The notes below the pieces were generated by a model. The model was not told the DNA's origin, did not search any database, and worked only from the letters and a program-made list of their open reading frames with translations. DNA of 64,000 nucleotides from assembly GCA_019454045.1 (NCBI GenBank), contig SKCR01023749.1, positions 124,001-188,000 on the forward strand. Reading direction: 5' to 3'. The stretch comes from Zanthoxylum bungeanum (lineage: Eukaryota > Streptophyta > Magnoliopsida > Sapindales > Rutaceae). This document shows positions 37,546 through 49,033 of this stretch, in pieces (position 1 is the stretch's first letter; every line of letters starts with the position of its first letter). A program made the translations under genes and the position numbers.

Positions 37546-37860
37546 ATGTGTATCTTCCCTTCTTTTCACATGATTTTCAAGAGGAGGAACGTAAACTTTG
37601 CTCTTATGTGTCATGAGAAAATTAACCATTTCACTGATCTGAGAAGATATGCTATGATAAGGATGCACCATATTGCATTACAGTTTTGGGTTTATGATGA
37701 TAGAGATCGGGATTATGATGATCGCGATTTACCTTGTGCTGTCAAAGTACAAGAGTCTGGAGTGAAGACCTTGATAGAAAATTAACCATTTCACTGATCT
37801 GTGCTTTTTGAAAGACCAGAATGCTTACTTGACCTAAGAGCTCAAATACTATGAATCAAA
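37546..37860 (+). pseudogene. DUF247 fragment (C-terminal middle part)
   Basis: A partial copy of the region that in DUF247 copy 2 spans about 49680-49890. Shared stretches are NHFTDLRR, IRMHHIALQ and DLPCAVKVQESGVK. An in-frame insertion adds a DDRDRDYDDRD-like acidic/basic repeat. A 24-bp phrase (GAAAATTAACCATTTCACTGATCTG type) occurs at about 37617 and again at 37778, after which homology resumes, so the fragment carries an internal duplication and a stop at 37785. There is no start, N-terminal domain or membrane helix. Confidence 0.75.
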
Positions 37861-40440
37861 TAGATAATTAACGTAAAATCTATGGAAGGAAGAATAATTT
37901 ATCTTCATTAAAGCGACCAATTGTTGTTTCTTAGAAAAAAAAAATGTCTGTGAACCTCCGTTGATTGTTGTGGACTGACTTGACCATAGAGTCTGCAGTG
38001 CGGTAGAGGAAGTGAATTATTGAGGGGACATATATTATTGAAAGTTGTTGATGTGGTGCTATTTTTTCCAACGTGGATGTCTGATTTCAGTTTTGATGAT
38101 GTAAAAATTTTATATAATAATATAATTTTTATTAATTCAAGAACAAAATCAGACATGTATTTCAAACTATTCATGCCATTAATTTCATCTCCCTCCTCTT
38201 TGTCCATCAAAACAAACAATACCAAATGATATTTCCACTTCCAAACATATCAGAATAATAAACCATTCACAAATAAAGCTTACAAAGAGCAGAAATGAAG
38301 AAGAGTCGCTTCTTTTCTTTTTCTTTTTCTTTTTCTCCTTTTTTTTGTTGCCTCTGTTAAGCATCTTTACCTTATTTTTCTTTTCTTTTTTCCTTTATTC
38401 TTTCATTTTTGTTTCTTTTATTGTAATTTTAACTTTCACTGTTCTTTTGCCTCTTATCCTATTCTTTCCCTATTCTCTGAGTAAATTGCCTTGCTTTATG
38501 TCCTCTCATTCCTTATTCTTTCCTCTTACCAAATTGCCTTCTTGTTTATTTGATCAATAAAGTTGAGTTGTTTTAGTTTTTAAGTGTGAAAATTCAATTT
38601 TAGTATTAGGTTCTGACTCTATACGGAATAATTCATAATAAATTAAGATAAGTAATAATTATTGTATCTATGGATTCACAACATGCACCCTTAAGTCTAA
38701 TACCAATAAATCACATCAATATAATAATGCAAAAAATAAAATCAACACAACATTTTTGTTAACGAATTGGAAAACTCATGCGAGTAAAAAATCAATTCGG
38801 GTATCTAGGTCACCAGCCAAAATCCACTATAATGAGAAAAAGTACAGTAATTGTAAAGACCTATGGCAGTAACATTGCCGACTCTAATTCCTTTATATTG
38901 TAATAACCTGAAGAACTCATGGAGCCCGCACCAACCAGCCTTCTTCAGAACCTCTAAGTTTCTAAGCAGATCAACCCTGCAAGCATGCAACTCGGAACTC
39001 CGACTACCAATCTTCCTCCTTGAGAACTCTGAAAGCTCAGGAAATTGGATAAGGGTTGTATTTTTTGTGTCGATGGTCACTCAAAGATCAATCTCACTTA
39101 AAAAAAAAAAAAAAAGAAGAAGAAGAAGAAGAAGAAGAGAGACAAGCTAAACAAAAGAGTCTGCAAGGTTAAAATTAATAAGGTCGAACAACAAGAAGAT
39201 TTGAGGCTTGAATAATGTGTTTTCAACCCTTGTGAAAATGACTCAATGTTTCTTTATATAAGTAGGGCAAATATAAGGATTTCCTAGTGCTAATTTGGCT
39301 TAACAACATGTCCAAAATAATCAATTATGACAAATATTCAAAGCACCTCAAACGGAGCTCAAACGCAAAGTTTCTGTCTCCAAGCGCTCGAACGCAAATA
39401 TGAACGCAACACACGAATGCACATCACTGATTGATTTTGAGGTGCAACTTAAATCACTTGTAACTTTCTCGTCCTTTAGTCAAATCATGCCTTCTTTATA
39501 TGTACGCTATCTTCTTCGAGCCTACTTTCCAATAACACTGACCTCATATTAATTGGAGTTCTAAATCTTCTGGAAATATCCAAAAGTGTAAACATCGCTC
39601 TGATATCTCTATCTGATGTTGTCAAAATACTTTTTCAATTACTCCGAGATCTTTAACCCTCATTACAATTTAATTTGATTCTTCTTTTGTTTCTTTGAAT
39701 TCGATCTTCTTGGTTGAAATTTATTGATAAAAAATACTTAAACGTTGTAAGGTATTGTTGAGGATTTTCTTATAACATGGGAATTTGTCATGGAAAGCCA
39801 GTTCAAAACACAGAAAATGGATCACAAAATGAAGCAATTCTTACGAAAACGAGCCTCAACCGAATTATAATACTTCAATATCCTTGGTGGTCAAAAGTCA
39901 AAGCAAAATTATCTGTTTTTACATATTTATCTTTATGATAAACCAACATAATATTAATTCATTGCAGCAATTAAACTATAAAATAAATAATCACATTAGC
40001 ATATCAAGGGTTGAAAATTTCAAATCAACAAATGTTTCTTATTTATTGGTATTGGTTGAATCTTTAATGGTTAAGCTTCATTTTCATGATTAGAAATTTC
40101 AAATTATTGATTGCGGAGATTGCATTTTAATGGTTAGAAGTTTTATAATTCTAAATATGACATATAGATAAGTTTGATTTACATGGTAATTGATTAAAAT
40201 TATATATGCAATAGTTAGAAGTATTATGGTGCCAGAAGGTTCATATTTATGGAATGCGATCAAAATTATATTTAATGGTTAGAAGTTTTCAAATGTTTCA
40301 TATTATTGATTTGGTTGCATGTTCATGATCAAAACTGGAATTACATATTAACGGATTGGCAAGGACAATAAATTTATTATTTAATTTTAAAACATTATTG
40401 AATCTCAACCATTAGATCTTATTAAAATCGATCCCCATGG
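37861..40440. other. Intergenic region with duplicated-segment homology and LTR-like sequence
   Basis: No gene I can support. Positions 37965-38030 and 39876-39950 match 8735-8800 and 9255-9330. The extra sequence between them (38630-39660) contains phrases common in plant LTRs, such as AACGAATTGGAAAACTCATG and CAGCCAAAATCCACTAT, and may be an inserted element. A poly-A followed by (GAA)n lies at 39100-39138, and pyrimidine-rich simple sequence at 38305-38345. The minus-strand frame at 38805-39080 is not recognised. Confidence 0.4.
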
Positions 40441-40445
40441 GTATA

Positions 40446-41007
40446 TGTTGGAAATTAATTGTAGTAATGATTTCATTTGGAAATTATTAAGTTAATTATT
40501 TGGTGTTGTTAAATAACAACAATTAGTAATAATTTCATCTTGGAAATTATTAAGCTAATTATGTGGTGTTGTTAAATAACAACAATTAGTAATGATTTCA
40601 TTACTAAGTAAACAACAAGAGTTGTTAATCAAATAATTAAGTAACAACAAAAGTTATTAAGTAACAACAATTAGTAAAATGTTAAATGGGGAACAAATGG
40701 TACACCCATGATGGTAACATTTTTGGAAGGGTTAGAAATGTCATTATGCATCCTAATTATTTGATTAATAGTAATCAATGCATAGTGACTTGATTTCCTC
40801 CTATAAATAAGACCATTTGCTTATTGAGTTAAGCAATCAATTAAGTTTGATTAAGAGGTCTCTACAAGTTTAAGGTATGCAATTGTGTTGTGATTAACTT
40901 AGATTTATTTCAATTAGCATGTAAATAAATCTAGGACTAGTAATACATGTATGGTTAGATCCTAAGAGGACAAACATGTAATATATTAGGGATTATGTTT
41001 CCTAACA
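40446..41007 (+). repeat. 5' LTR of copia G
   Basis: 562 bp, TGTTGGAAATT to TTCCTAACA. It contains internal short repeats (GTTGTTAAATAACAACAATTAG twice) and a TATA box (TATAAATA near 40802) that should start the genomic RNA. Confidence 0.92.
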
Positions 41008-41008
41008 T

Positions 41009-41020
41009 TGGTATCAGTAG
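41009..41020 (+). promoter_or_regulatory. Primer-binding site of copia G
   Basis: TGGTATCAGTAGC directly after the LTR. It matches the initiator-Met primer site except near its 3' end (usual form TGGTATCAGAGC). Confidence 0.75.
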
Positions 41021-41318
41021 CTTAAATGCATGTATTCTAGTTGGATTACACAAAAATTGCATGAACAAGCATGAAAAATGTTGAAAATGTTTCTGGTTTT
41101 TGTTTTTTCAAAAATGATTTTCTTCCAACTTTGGGCCGTAATAACTCTCTGTAGAAAATTGATAATCGCATGTTCAAATATGTTTTGAAAACTAGGTCAT
41201 GAGATCTTCAATTTGGTATATCATTTGCTTAATTTGGATTAAAATTGAGAAAGATATGGACCCTAGAAGTTGGCTAGATGAATCTGTTTTTACCCAGAAA
41301 AACACTCCCAGAATAGCC

Positions 41319-41506
41319 GTACTACATGTCATCCGGTATTTAGGAATAGGACGACAAGTCGTCCGAATAAGTGTACGACAAGTCGTACGCGAATAATGAG
41401 CTCAACCGACATGTCATCCGATAGAAGATAGACGACAAGTCGTCTGCGTCTTCAACATAGAACCGACATGTCATACAGCACAGAACTCGCGGACGACATG
41501 TCGTCT
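41319..41506 (+). repeat. Array of GACGAC(A/T)(A/T)GTCGTC palindromes in the copia G leader
   Basis: Four dyads occur in 160 bp: GGACGACAAGTCGTCC (41349-41364), GTACGACAAGTCGTAC (41373-41388), AGACGACAAGTCGTCT (41430-41445) and GACGACATGTCGTC (41492-41505, fully palindromic). Half-type phrases ACATGTCATCCG or ACATGTCATAC lie between them. The outermost arm bases change in a matched way. A diverged relative of this leader lies at 51760-52075. Confidence 0.88.
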
Positions 41507-41528
41507 GCGCGTGTAACTTGGCCGAGGC

Positions 41529-41631
41529 TGGCCGGCGCGTGAGGGCGCGTGAGGGCGAGTGGGAGCCCTGGCCGGCGCGTGGAGGCGCGTGGAGCGCGTG
41601 TGACACTCCTGTGGCGCGTGGATGGCGCGTG
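41529..41631 (+). repeat. GGCGCGTG minisatellite in the copia G leader
   Basis: Seven or eight imperfect copies of a 10-bp unit AGGGCGCGTG/GAGGCGCGTG make a GC-rich island in otherwise AT-rich sequence, right after the palindrome array. I see no coding meaning; open frames here come from composition. Confidence 0.8.
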
Positions 41632-41867
41632 GACATCTGTGTTGGCCCGTGTTGGTCATGTCTGTATCGGTTTGCTTCGGTAATTCCGATCCGTCATGGT
41701 TAAATGTCTAATCCTTTTGCATATTGTATTAATCGACCATGATAAATTTGTTTTATCATATAAACTTTGTGTTTATGAAAAATATCTTTGTGATGTTTAT
41801 TTTAGTCAATGTAACTTTGTGTTTCATTGTATTGATTTTTTCTTGTATTTGTTGCAGAAAAATCATG

Positions 41868-42385
41868 GCGATTATTCGAAGAATTGCAAAAAGATTACGA
41901 CACCCACAGACCAGGAGATGATATTAGACATGTTGATGGAAATTGGATAAATATCGATGAGTGAAAGCGATGATATGATTTCGCATATCATCACTTTCAA
42001 TAACATGTTACAGGAGTCTATCTGGGCGGTAATTGGATAGGACAGCCGAATAATTCAGATAGAGAAACACTCTAACAGATATACTAGAAAACATCTCCGG
42101 AATATGGCAAAAAAATTTACTCGTATTTGGATATTAGTAAAACGTGAGGAAAAACATGTTCCTTATAATAAAGCCATTGAGAGGTTAGCGGTTCAGTATC
42201 TAAGGCATAAGGCAAATAATAATATTTTTCCTTCGATGTCCCTGAAACGTTGTAAGGATCCTAAATTTGCTATAGGTTTTCCATGGCTGTCCAAGATCAA
42301 TTACGAGTTACCCAAAGAGTTTGAGGATTCGTATCCAAAAACATACATGAGTTGGGACTCTCAACTGGGAAAATTATTATTGTAA
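41868..42385 (+). pseudogene. Unrecognised decayed ORF upstream of gag in copia G
   Basis: Between the leader arrays and gag there is coding-like sequence that copia elements normally lack. The last part (42104-42385) is open for 93 residues and includes KFTRIWILVKREEKHVPY and a CKDPKFAIGFPWLSK stretch. Upstream, open pieces such as HIITFNNMLQESIWAVIG lie in other frames, separated by stops and indels. It could be a captured host gene fragment or a family-specific extra ORF. I do not recognise the protein and assign no function. Confidence 0.4.
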
Positions 42386-42746
42386 TAATTAATTTCTTTC
42401 ATGTTGTTTATGTGTGTTATTTTACGGCATGTAAATATTGTATTTATATGTATGAATGTTTCATGTTGATTTAATTTATGTAATTAAATCAATGATTGTC
42501 ATGTACAATGGTCGCATGATTAAGATGTTCTAAGAATTTATGTAATTTTTTAGAAAATGATTTTACATGATTGATTATGTTGATAATATTTTTACATTGG
42601 GTAATTGGATGATGATTGGACACATAGTGGCCTTTTGACTCCAACCCCATTGAAGAATTTTATTAAACATAATTCGTTTCATGATAAAATAAATAAAAGT
42701 ATTAACAATTGTGCATGAATGTCTGTAGAAACTTTGTGTTTTTAAT

Positions 42747-43616
42747 ATGGCTTCCGCAACAAAGAACATTATTGCTGAACTCAACAAGGGTGAGAAACTG
42801 AATGGCGATAATTATGAAATTTGGAGCATGAAAATCCAATATGTGCTAGAAGAACAAGAGGTTCTTGAAACTTTGAAAATGAGCATGGATGAACCTGAAC
42901 AGGGCACTACGGCCCAACACAGGCGAGACCGAGAGGCTTATGAGGCCTGGAAGAAAAAGAATTCCATTGCCCGCATTACGTTGCTGAGCAGTATGGATAA
43001 TGACCTAATGAAAGAGTTCAGGAAATATGACATGGCTAAGGACATGTGGTCCACACTAGCTGAAAAGTTTGGTAGTACCTCAATAACCAAACTCAGGTCA
43101 CTGACAATCAAGTTTGACACATACAAGAAACGTCCTGAGTTCACTATGTCAAAACACTTGAGGCAAATGTCAAACATGATTACTGAACTGGCAGATGCTG
43201 GACATGTTCTTACAGATGAACAGAAAGTCCAAGCGGTCATTCGTTCTCTTCCAAATAGCTGGGAGCATATGAAAATGCATTTGACCCACAATGAGAGCAT
43301 CAAAACCTTTGATGATGCCAAACGTCACCTTGAATTAGAAAGCGACCGCCTTGCGGCTGCTAAGTCAAATGCTGAAGTGTATATGACAGAAACTAGCAAA
43401 CCAGGGGGTTTCAAAAAGAAAGAAAATTTCATGGTGGTGGGTTCCAGTTCGGAAAGAACAAAATCAAATCTTCTAAGCCAGAAAAGAAAAGAGAAAACCA
43501 ATCAACATGGGAAAGGAAAACGTCCTACCAAAAAGAAAAACATGGCAAAGGTTAAATGTTTTAACTGTGGTAAGAAAGTCATTTTGCTCGTGACTGCACT
43601 GAGCCTAAAAAGGTGA
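42747..43616 (+). pseudogene. Copia G gag
   Basis: Gag polyprotein of about 280 residues, starting at the ATG that follows 1.7 kb of leader. Typical copia gag features are GDNYEIWSMKIQYVLEEQ near the N terminus, a UBN2-like middle part (TLLSSMDNDLMKEF, AVIRSLPNSWEHMKM) and a lysine-rich tail. The zinc knuckle starts CFNCGKK, but one base is missing near 43577, so the second half is out of frame and the open frame ends at 43616. Gag forms the cytoplasmic virus-like particle. Confidence 0.9.
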
Positions 43617-44827
43617 ATACCTTTCGTGCATATTTAAATGAAATATGTGTTTCAAGTTCAATCTTTCTAACTGAATCTAATCCTTTGTGGACTGTAGACT
43701 CAGGAGCCACAGACCATGTAGCGAAGGATAGAGATGCCTTCGTGGAATTTCGGCGAATTTCACCTGGGGTGAAGTGGATATATGTTGGCAACAACTCACG
43801 GGTTGAAGTCAAAGGCATAGGAACATGCAAGTTAGTCATGCATGGTGGAAAAACTTTACTACTACATGATGTATTGTTTGCTCCACAAATTCGTCGAAAT
43901 TTAGTTTCTGTGTTGGTTTTGGTTAATTTAGGTTTCAATTTGAACTTCCATAAATTTGGTGTTGATTTGTACTTAGGTACAATACACTATGGTTCTGGTT
44001 ATTTTCTTGATGGTTTTATTGTATTAATGTTGAATGTTTCAATCACAATTCCAGTTTTTCGTTTGTTACTTCAACTGGTCAGTAATGATGGTGATGTAAT
44101 GGTGTGGCATGCTAGACTTGGCCACATTGGCCAGCAAAGAATGAACAGATTAGCCAAAGAAGGCTTTCTGGGAAATATTGAGAAGGTAGAATTGTCAACC
44201 TGTGAATATTGTTTGGCAGGAAAAACTGCGAGAAAACCATTTGGAAAAGGGACTAGAGCAGAATTTCCATTACAATTAATTCATTCAGATATCTGTGGTC
44301 CAATGAATGTCAGGGCAAGGCATGGAGCATCTTATTTCATCACATTTATAGATGATTTTACTCGCTTTGGTTATGTCTATTTGATTGCTCATAAATCCGA
44401 AGCATTAGAATGTTTCAAGAAATTTATGAATTTGACAGAAAATCAATTGGACAAGAAAATTAAAGCACTACGCACTGACCGTGGTCGTGAGTACTTATCT
44501 GATCAGTTCAGAGAATTATGTGATGAAAAAGGAATTAGTCGTCAGTTGACTACTCCTGCTACTCCTCAACAAAATGGTGTTGCGGAAAGAAGAAATAGAA
44601 CTCTTCTTGAGATGGTTAGGTCTATGATGGCACAAGCAAATTTGCCTATAACCTATTGGGGTGATGCATTATTAACTGCCACATATGTACTTAACCGAGT
44701 GCCATCTAAATCTGTGTCCACCACACCATATGAGTTATGGACAGGTCGTAAACCAGATATTCACTTTCTAAACCTTGGGGTTGTGCGGCTTATGTTCATG
44801 TGCGTTCTCACGAACATGGAAAGTTAG
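43613..44827 (+). pseudogene. Copia G protease and integrase
   Basis: This continues gag in the shifted frame. The aspartic protease active site WTVDSGATDHV lies near the start. Integrase follows: zinc-binding HARLGHIGQQR ... CEYCLAGK, then acidic catalytic residues in IHSDICGPM, LRTDRGREYLS and QQNGVAERRNR. The final part, where the family would continue into a GCAAYVHV-like stretch, leaves frame near 44772 through a one-base loss and stops at 44825. Canonical catalytic residues are present, so damage is by frameshift rather than by active-site change. Confidence 0.9.
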
Positions 44828-45193
44828 GCCCAAGAGGAAAAAAAGTATCTTCATAAGATATTCTGAACAATCAAAAGGTTATGTTTGCATAGGTGAACAT
44901 GAAAGTGGAGGCGTGACAGAATTTGAATCACGAGATATCACATTTTTAGAAAATGATTTTCCTAAGCAGGGAGAGATAGGTCAAGATTTATCTCTATATG
45001 AAACTCAAGATCACATGGATCACATGATTGGTGAACACTCGGGTTTACCTAATTCAAGTGGGAGTGATGAGAGAAATTTGAGAAAACATGATGAATCTGT
45101 TTCACATGAATCTCAAATGATGAATTAGTTTCACACGAGTCTCATTTACGTGATCCGAGTGGGAGTGATGTACATAATCCTAGTGGGAGCAAT
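44828..45193 (+). pseudogene. Copia G linker between integrase and RT
   Basis: This encodes the poorly conserved linker after integrase (KSIFIRYSEQSKGYVCIGEH, then a serine/histidine-rich part). It contains a stop at 45126-45128 and a run of imperfect CCGAGTGGGAG repeats at 45155-45210, a short-period duplication common in copia linkers. Confidence 0.7.
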
Positions 45194-46200
45194 GTGCACG
45201 ATCCAAATGGGAATAATATCGAAAGTGAGGAATCAGTTCCACCACTAGAATCCCAATTGCGACGTAGTAATCGTATAGGCATTCCTCGACGTCGTTTCGA
45301 TATCGAAGGAGAAACCTTTATGATTCTACCTCAAGATGATGAAGAACCTAGAAACATAAGAGAGGCTCTTCAGTGTCCTGCTAAGGAAAAATGGATGAAA
45401 GCAATGGAAGAAGAGATGGAGTCAATGAGGTCCAACCAAGTTTGGGAATTGGTTGATCTACCCAAAGGACGTAAAGCTGTTAAGAACAAATGGGTTCTTA
45501 AAATAAAGCGTAATGCCGATGGCAATATCGAAAGATATAAAGCACGACTTGTGGCAAAAGGGTATACGCAACAGGAAGGAATTGACTACGAAGAGACTTT
45601 TTCACCTGTTGTAAGGTTTACCTCAATTCGCTTGATTCTGGCTATAGTAGCAAGTATGGATCTAGAATTACATCAAATGGATGTAAAGACTGCTTTTCTC
45701 AATGGAGAACTTGATGAAGAAATCTACATGGAACAACCAGTAGGTTTCATAAAAGAAAATGAAAAGGAGAAAGTATGTAGACTTTTAAAGTCTATATATG
45801 GTCTCAAGCAATCGTCTAGACAATGGTATATACGATTCCACAATACAATCATTTCGAATGATTTCACAATGATAGATGAGGATCATTGTGTGTACACCAA
45901 GAGAGATAAAAATAAGTTCATTATCTTATCTTTGTACGTGGATGATATACTTATAGCCGGAAATGATAAGGAGTTTGTAAAACACATTAAAGAATGGTTA
46001 TCATCTAACTTCGAGATGAAAGATATGGGTGAAGCTGCATATATTCTTGGGGTTAAGATCTCAAGAAATCGTTCAAAGAATTTATTATCTCTTTCACAGG
46101 AGTCATATATAAAGAAAATTCTTGAACGCTTCCAAATGCAGGCTTGCAAACCCATTGATACTCCTATCACGAAAACTGAAGCTTTAGTCGTAGATTGTGT
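45194..46200 (+). pseudogene. Copia G reverse transcriptase
   Basis: RT domain with AVKNKWVLKIKRNADG, YKARLVAKGYTQQEGIDY, ETFSPVVRFTSIRL, HQMDVKTAFLNGELDEEIYM, YGLKQSSRQWYIRF and the catalytic LSLYVDDILIAGN. This part is a clean 336-residue frame; it breaks near 46200 by a frameshift just before the VPYANAVGSLMYAM stretch, which lies in the next frame. RT copies the genomic RNA in the particle. Confidence 0.92.
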
Positions 46201-46907
46201 CCTGAAACTCCACAGGAAAAGGAACAAATGAAGAAAGTTCCTTATGCAAATGCAGTTGGAAGTTTAATGTACGCAATGTTGTGTACAAGACCTGATATCT
46301 GTTTCGCTGTTGGAATGGTAAGTAGATACCAATCCAATCCAGGACTAGCACATTGGAAAGCAGTTAAAAGAATATTTAGGTATCTGAGAGGGACAGCTGA
46401 TTACTCATTGTGTTATCAAGGAAATGATCTGCAATTGAGAGGCTATACTGATGCTGACTGGGGAGGAGATTTAGATGAAAGAAAATCTACCTCGGTTTTG
46501 TTTTCTTGCTAAACAATGGTGCCATTTCATGGAGCAGTAAGAAACAATCTTGTATAGCCTTATCCACAATGGAGGCTGAATTTGTGGCCTTTTCATCAGC
46601 AGTACAAGAGGCTGTGTGGTTGAAAAGGTTCTTGGATCATTTGGGTATGTCAAATGAAGCTTCTGGTCCAGTATTAGTTAACTGTGATAGTGAAGCAGCG
46701 ATAGCCTACACAAAAGACCCAAAATTCCATTGTAAAACGAAACATATAGATACCAAATATAACTTTGTGAAAGACATAGTTGCACGAGAAGAGGTAAACA
46801 TGAAGTACATTTCTACGCAAGAAATGGTAGCAGATCCATTGACCAAGCCTGTTCCTAGAGATGTCTTTGTTAGACATGTAAAAACTCAGGGATTGCGTAG
46901 ATGTTAA
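46201..46907 (+). pseudogene. Copia G RNase H
   Basis: Contains AVGSLMYAMLCTRPDI, YTDADWGGDLDERKST, GAISWSSKKQ, ALSTMEAEFVAFSSAVQEA and TKHIDTKYNFVKD. One frameshift near 46500 splits it. The natural stop is at 46905-46907 after HVKTQGLRRC. The acidic residues of RNase H (YTDAD, TMEAE, NCDSEAA) are all present. Confidence 0.9.
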
Positions 46908-47936
46908 TGTGCTTACATATTATGATATGTATTTTTCCCAAATAATGTTTACTAATGTTAATACTCATTGATATTTGTGTTCAATGCTTACATGTTATTA
47001 TGTTGATACATGTTTAAACAAATATACTATTTGTTAGTATGAGAAGTATGTCGGACAAGTGAATGATTGGCCCTCTCACACGGGCAATCGCCTCCATTAC
47101 TTTGTGTTAATGGGAGATGAGACAAATTTTTAAGCTAATTATCTGAGTGATAATTTAGAGAGCTCAAGCTTGAAAATTAAGTAATGTCGTTATGGGGTCA
47201 CTTTCTCTATGATATGACCTAAGGTGAATAAGTTCGTTTCACCTTACTTGTCTTAATGTCAGTTATGAGTTAGACATTGTGTTTGTCTGAACTATAATCT
47301 GTACGGTATTTTATGAGACATGCGCTCCATGGGAAATGAGAGAATACCGTAGCACATGTTTTCATACCATGTGTACATTTGTGACTATTGAGGGTAATAC
47401 AAGTAAAGATCTCAGTCTTGATATTGTGTGAGACCCTTGAGATTATTTCAATCTCACATTGTACCCTTTAGACTCTTGTCTGCTTCTTAAAACTTAGATT
47501 TGATGATCGCTATCTTGGAGTGTTGCTGAAAGATCATGAGAGATTCGATCTGAAAGAACATCTCTGGAAAAGCGAATTGAATCAAAGTTGAGAGATTCGA
47601 GAAATGAGAAAGATCATTATATGAGTAATATCACATTAGCTTGTATTCACTGGTCGACCAATTATGTTATTCTATGTGATCAAACATGATTGTGAATACA
47701 AAATAAATATTACATTCGAAAAGAGATCGAGAGAGATTTAATGTGATAAATGATCGAGGATACTGCATACATAATCCACTATGGTTCTATCCATTTTTCG
47801 AGCGGCTATATATTCCTAACAGATGTATAGCAAGTGAGCTCTCGAAGTATGCTGGTCGCACGGCACAATTGCAAAGTATGAATTATTCTTGTAGAGATAA
47901 TAAAAATTGTTGATCCCATCATGTGTGAGTGGGAGA
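46908..47936 (+). mobile_element. Long 3' untranslated region of copia G
   Basis: About 1 kb between the pol stop and the 3' LTR without an open frame. It ends in the polypurine tract TGTGAGTGGGAGA (47924-47936). Such a long segment after pol is unusual for copia elements, though some families have one; I see no coding remnant. Confidence 0.65.
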
Positions 47937-48496
47937 TGTTGGAAATTAATTGTAGTAATGAGTTCAATTGGAAATTATTAGTTATTATTTGGTGTTGTTA
48001 AATAACAACAATTAGTAATAATTTCATGTTGGAATATTAAGCTAATTATTTGGTGTTGTTAAATAACAACAATTAGTAATGATTTCATTACTAAGTAAAC
48101 AACAAGAGTTGTTAATCAAATAATTAAGTAACAACAAGAGTTGTTAAGTAACAACAATTAGTAAAATGTTAAATGGGGAACAAATGGTACACCCATGATG
48201 GTAACATTTTTGGAAGGATTAGAGAATGTCATTATGCATCCTAATTATTTGATTAATAGTAATCAATGCATAGTGACTTGATTTCCTCCTATAAATAAGA
48301 CCCTTTGCTTATTGAGTTAAGCAATCAATTAAGTTTGATTAAGAGGTCTCTACAAGTTTAAGGTATGGAATTGTGTTGTGATTAACTTAGATTTATTTCA
48401 ATTAGCATGTAAATAAATCTAGGACTAGTAATACATGTATGGTTAGATCCTAAGAGGACAAACATGTAATTATATTAGGGATTATGTTTCCTAACA
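47937..48496 (+). repeat. 3' LTR of copia G
   Basis: 560 bp matching 40446-41007 with scattered substitutions and small indels; ends TTTCCTAACA. A TATA box lies near 48290. Confidence 0.92.
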
Positions 48497-48658
48497 GTAT
48501 GCCATACCCATGGGGTGTTATAGATAATAGATGAGCCCTTTTTCACTTTATATAGCATTAAGGGAATAGGAAGAGATGACATCTTATCAATAGATAACAA
48601 ATCCGGTACCATATGTCAACCTCCGAAGCATTTCCTTCTTGTTAAAAACGTTCTTCAG
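48497..48658 (+). promoter_or_regulatory. Upstream region and putative first exon of DUF247 copy 2
   Basis: After the palindrome half at 48497-48516 comes sequence that from about 48635 matches 12840-12864 upstream of copy 1 (ACGTTCTTCAGGTAG). A short non-coding exon ending TTCTTCAG at 48658 is inferred; no clear TATA box can be tied to it. Confidence 0.4.
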
Positions 48659-49024
48659 GTAGCTACATTTAATACTGTTCCCATTACTTTTATTTTTGTT
48701 ATGTATCTTTTTTGTTTAAAAAAAATATAGGTAAATTGGATAATTTGTGTTATAACTAATCAGTAAGGTTGCATCTACATCATAGGCTGCATATTATAAT
48801 TTATACCTTGAATTTCATCTACAATATATAATTATTGTTTTCATTATTCTATAATAATTGGAGCAAGTTGTTTATAAAATAACATTGTTTTTTTTGAAAA
48901 TTGTGAAACGATGAATGCTACTCACTTCAGATTTTGTGCAATATCTGGAAATATATTTGAGGGTAGATATTGTATCTTGATGATTATATTCACCTTTTAG
49001 TTTTATTTGTTGCTTGATTTTTAG
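48659..49024 (+). other. Probable 5'-UTR intron of DUF247 copy 2
   Basis: Donor CAG|GTAGCT (48658/48659) and acceptor TTTTTAG (49024) are conserved with copy 1. The interval is AT-rich without coding frames. Confidence 0.55.
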
Positions 49025-49033
49025 GACTTGGAT

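Larger units (their letters stand above)
40446..48496 (+). mobile_element. Full-length Ty1/copia element G
   Basis: An 8.05-kb element has both LTRs, primer site, leader, gag, protease, integrase, RT, RNase H and a long 3' untranslated part. Flanks are GTATA (40441-40445) and GTATG (48497-48501), a duplication with one mismatch. The two LTRs differ by only a few percent. Coding frames are broken at five or more places. The insertion site was a near-perfect 27-bp palindrome. Confidence 0.93.

Noticed and set aside
38805..39080. 91-residue minus-strand frame
   Set aside because: No motif recognised and surrounding phrases resemble LTR sequence, so not listed as a gene.
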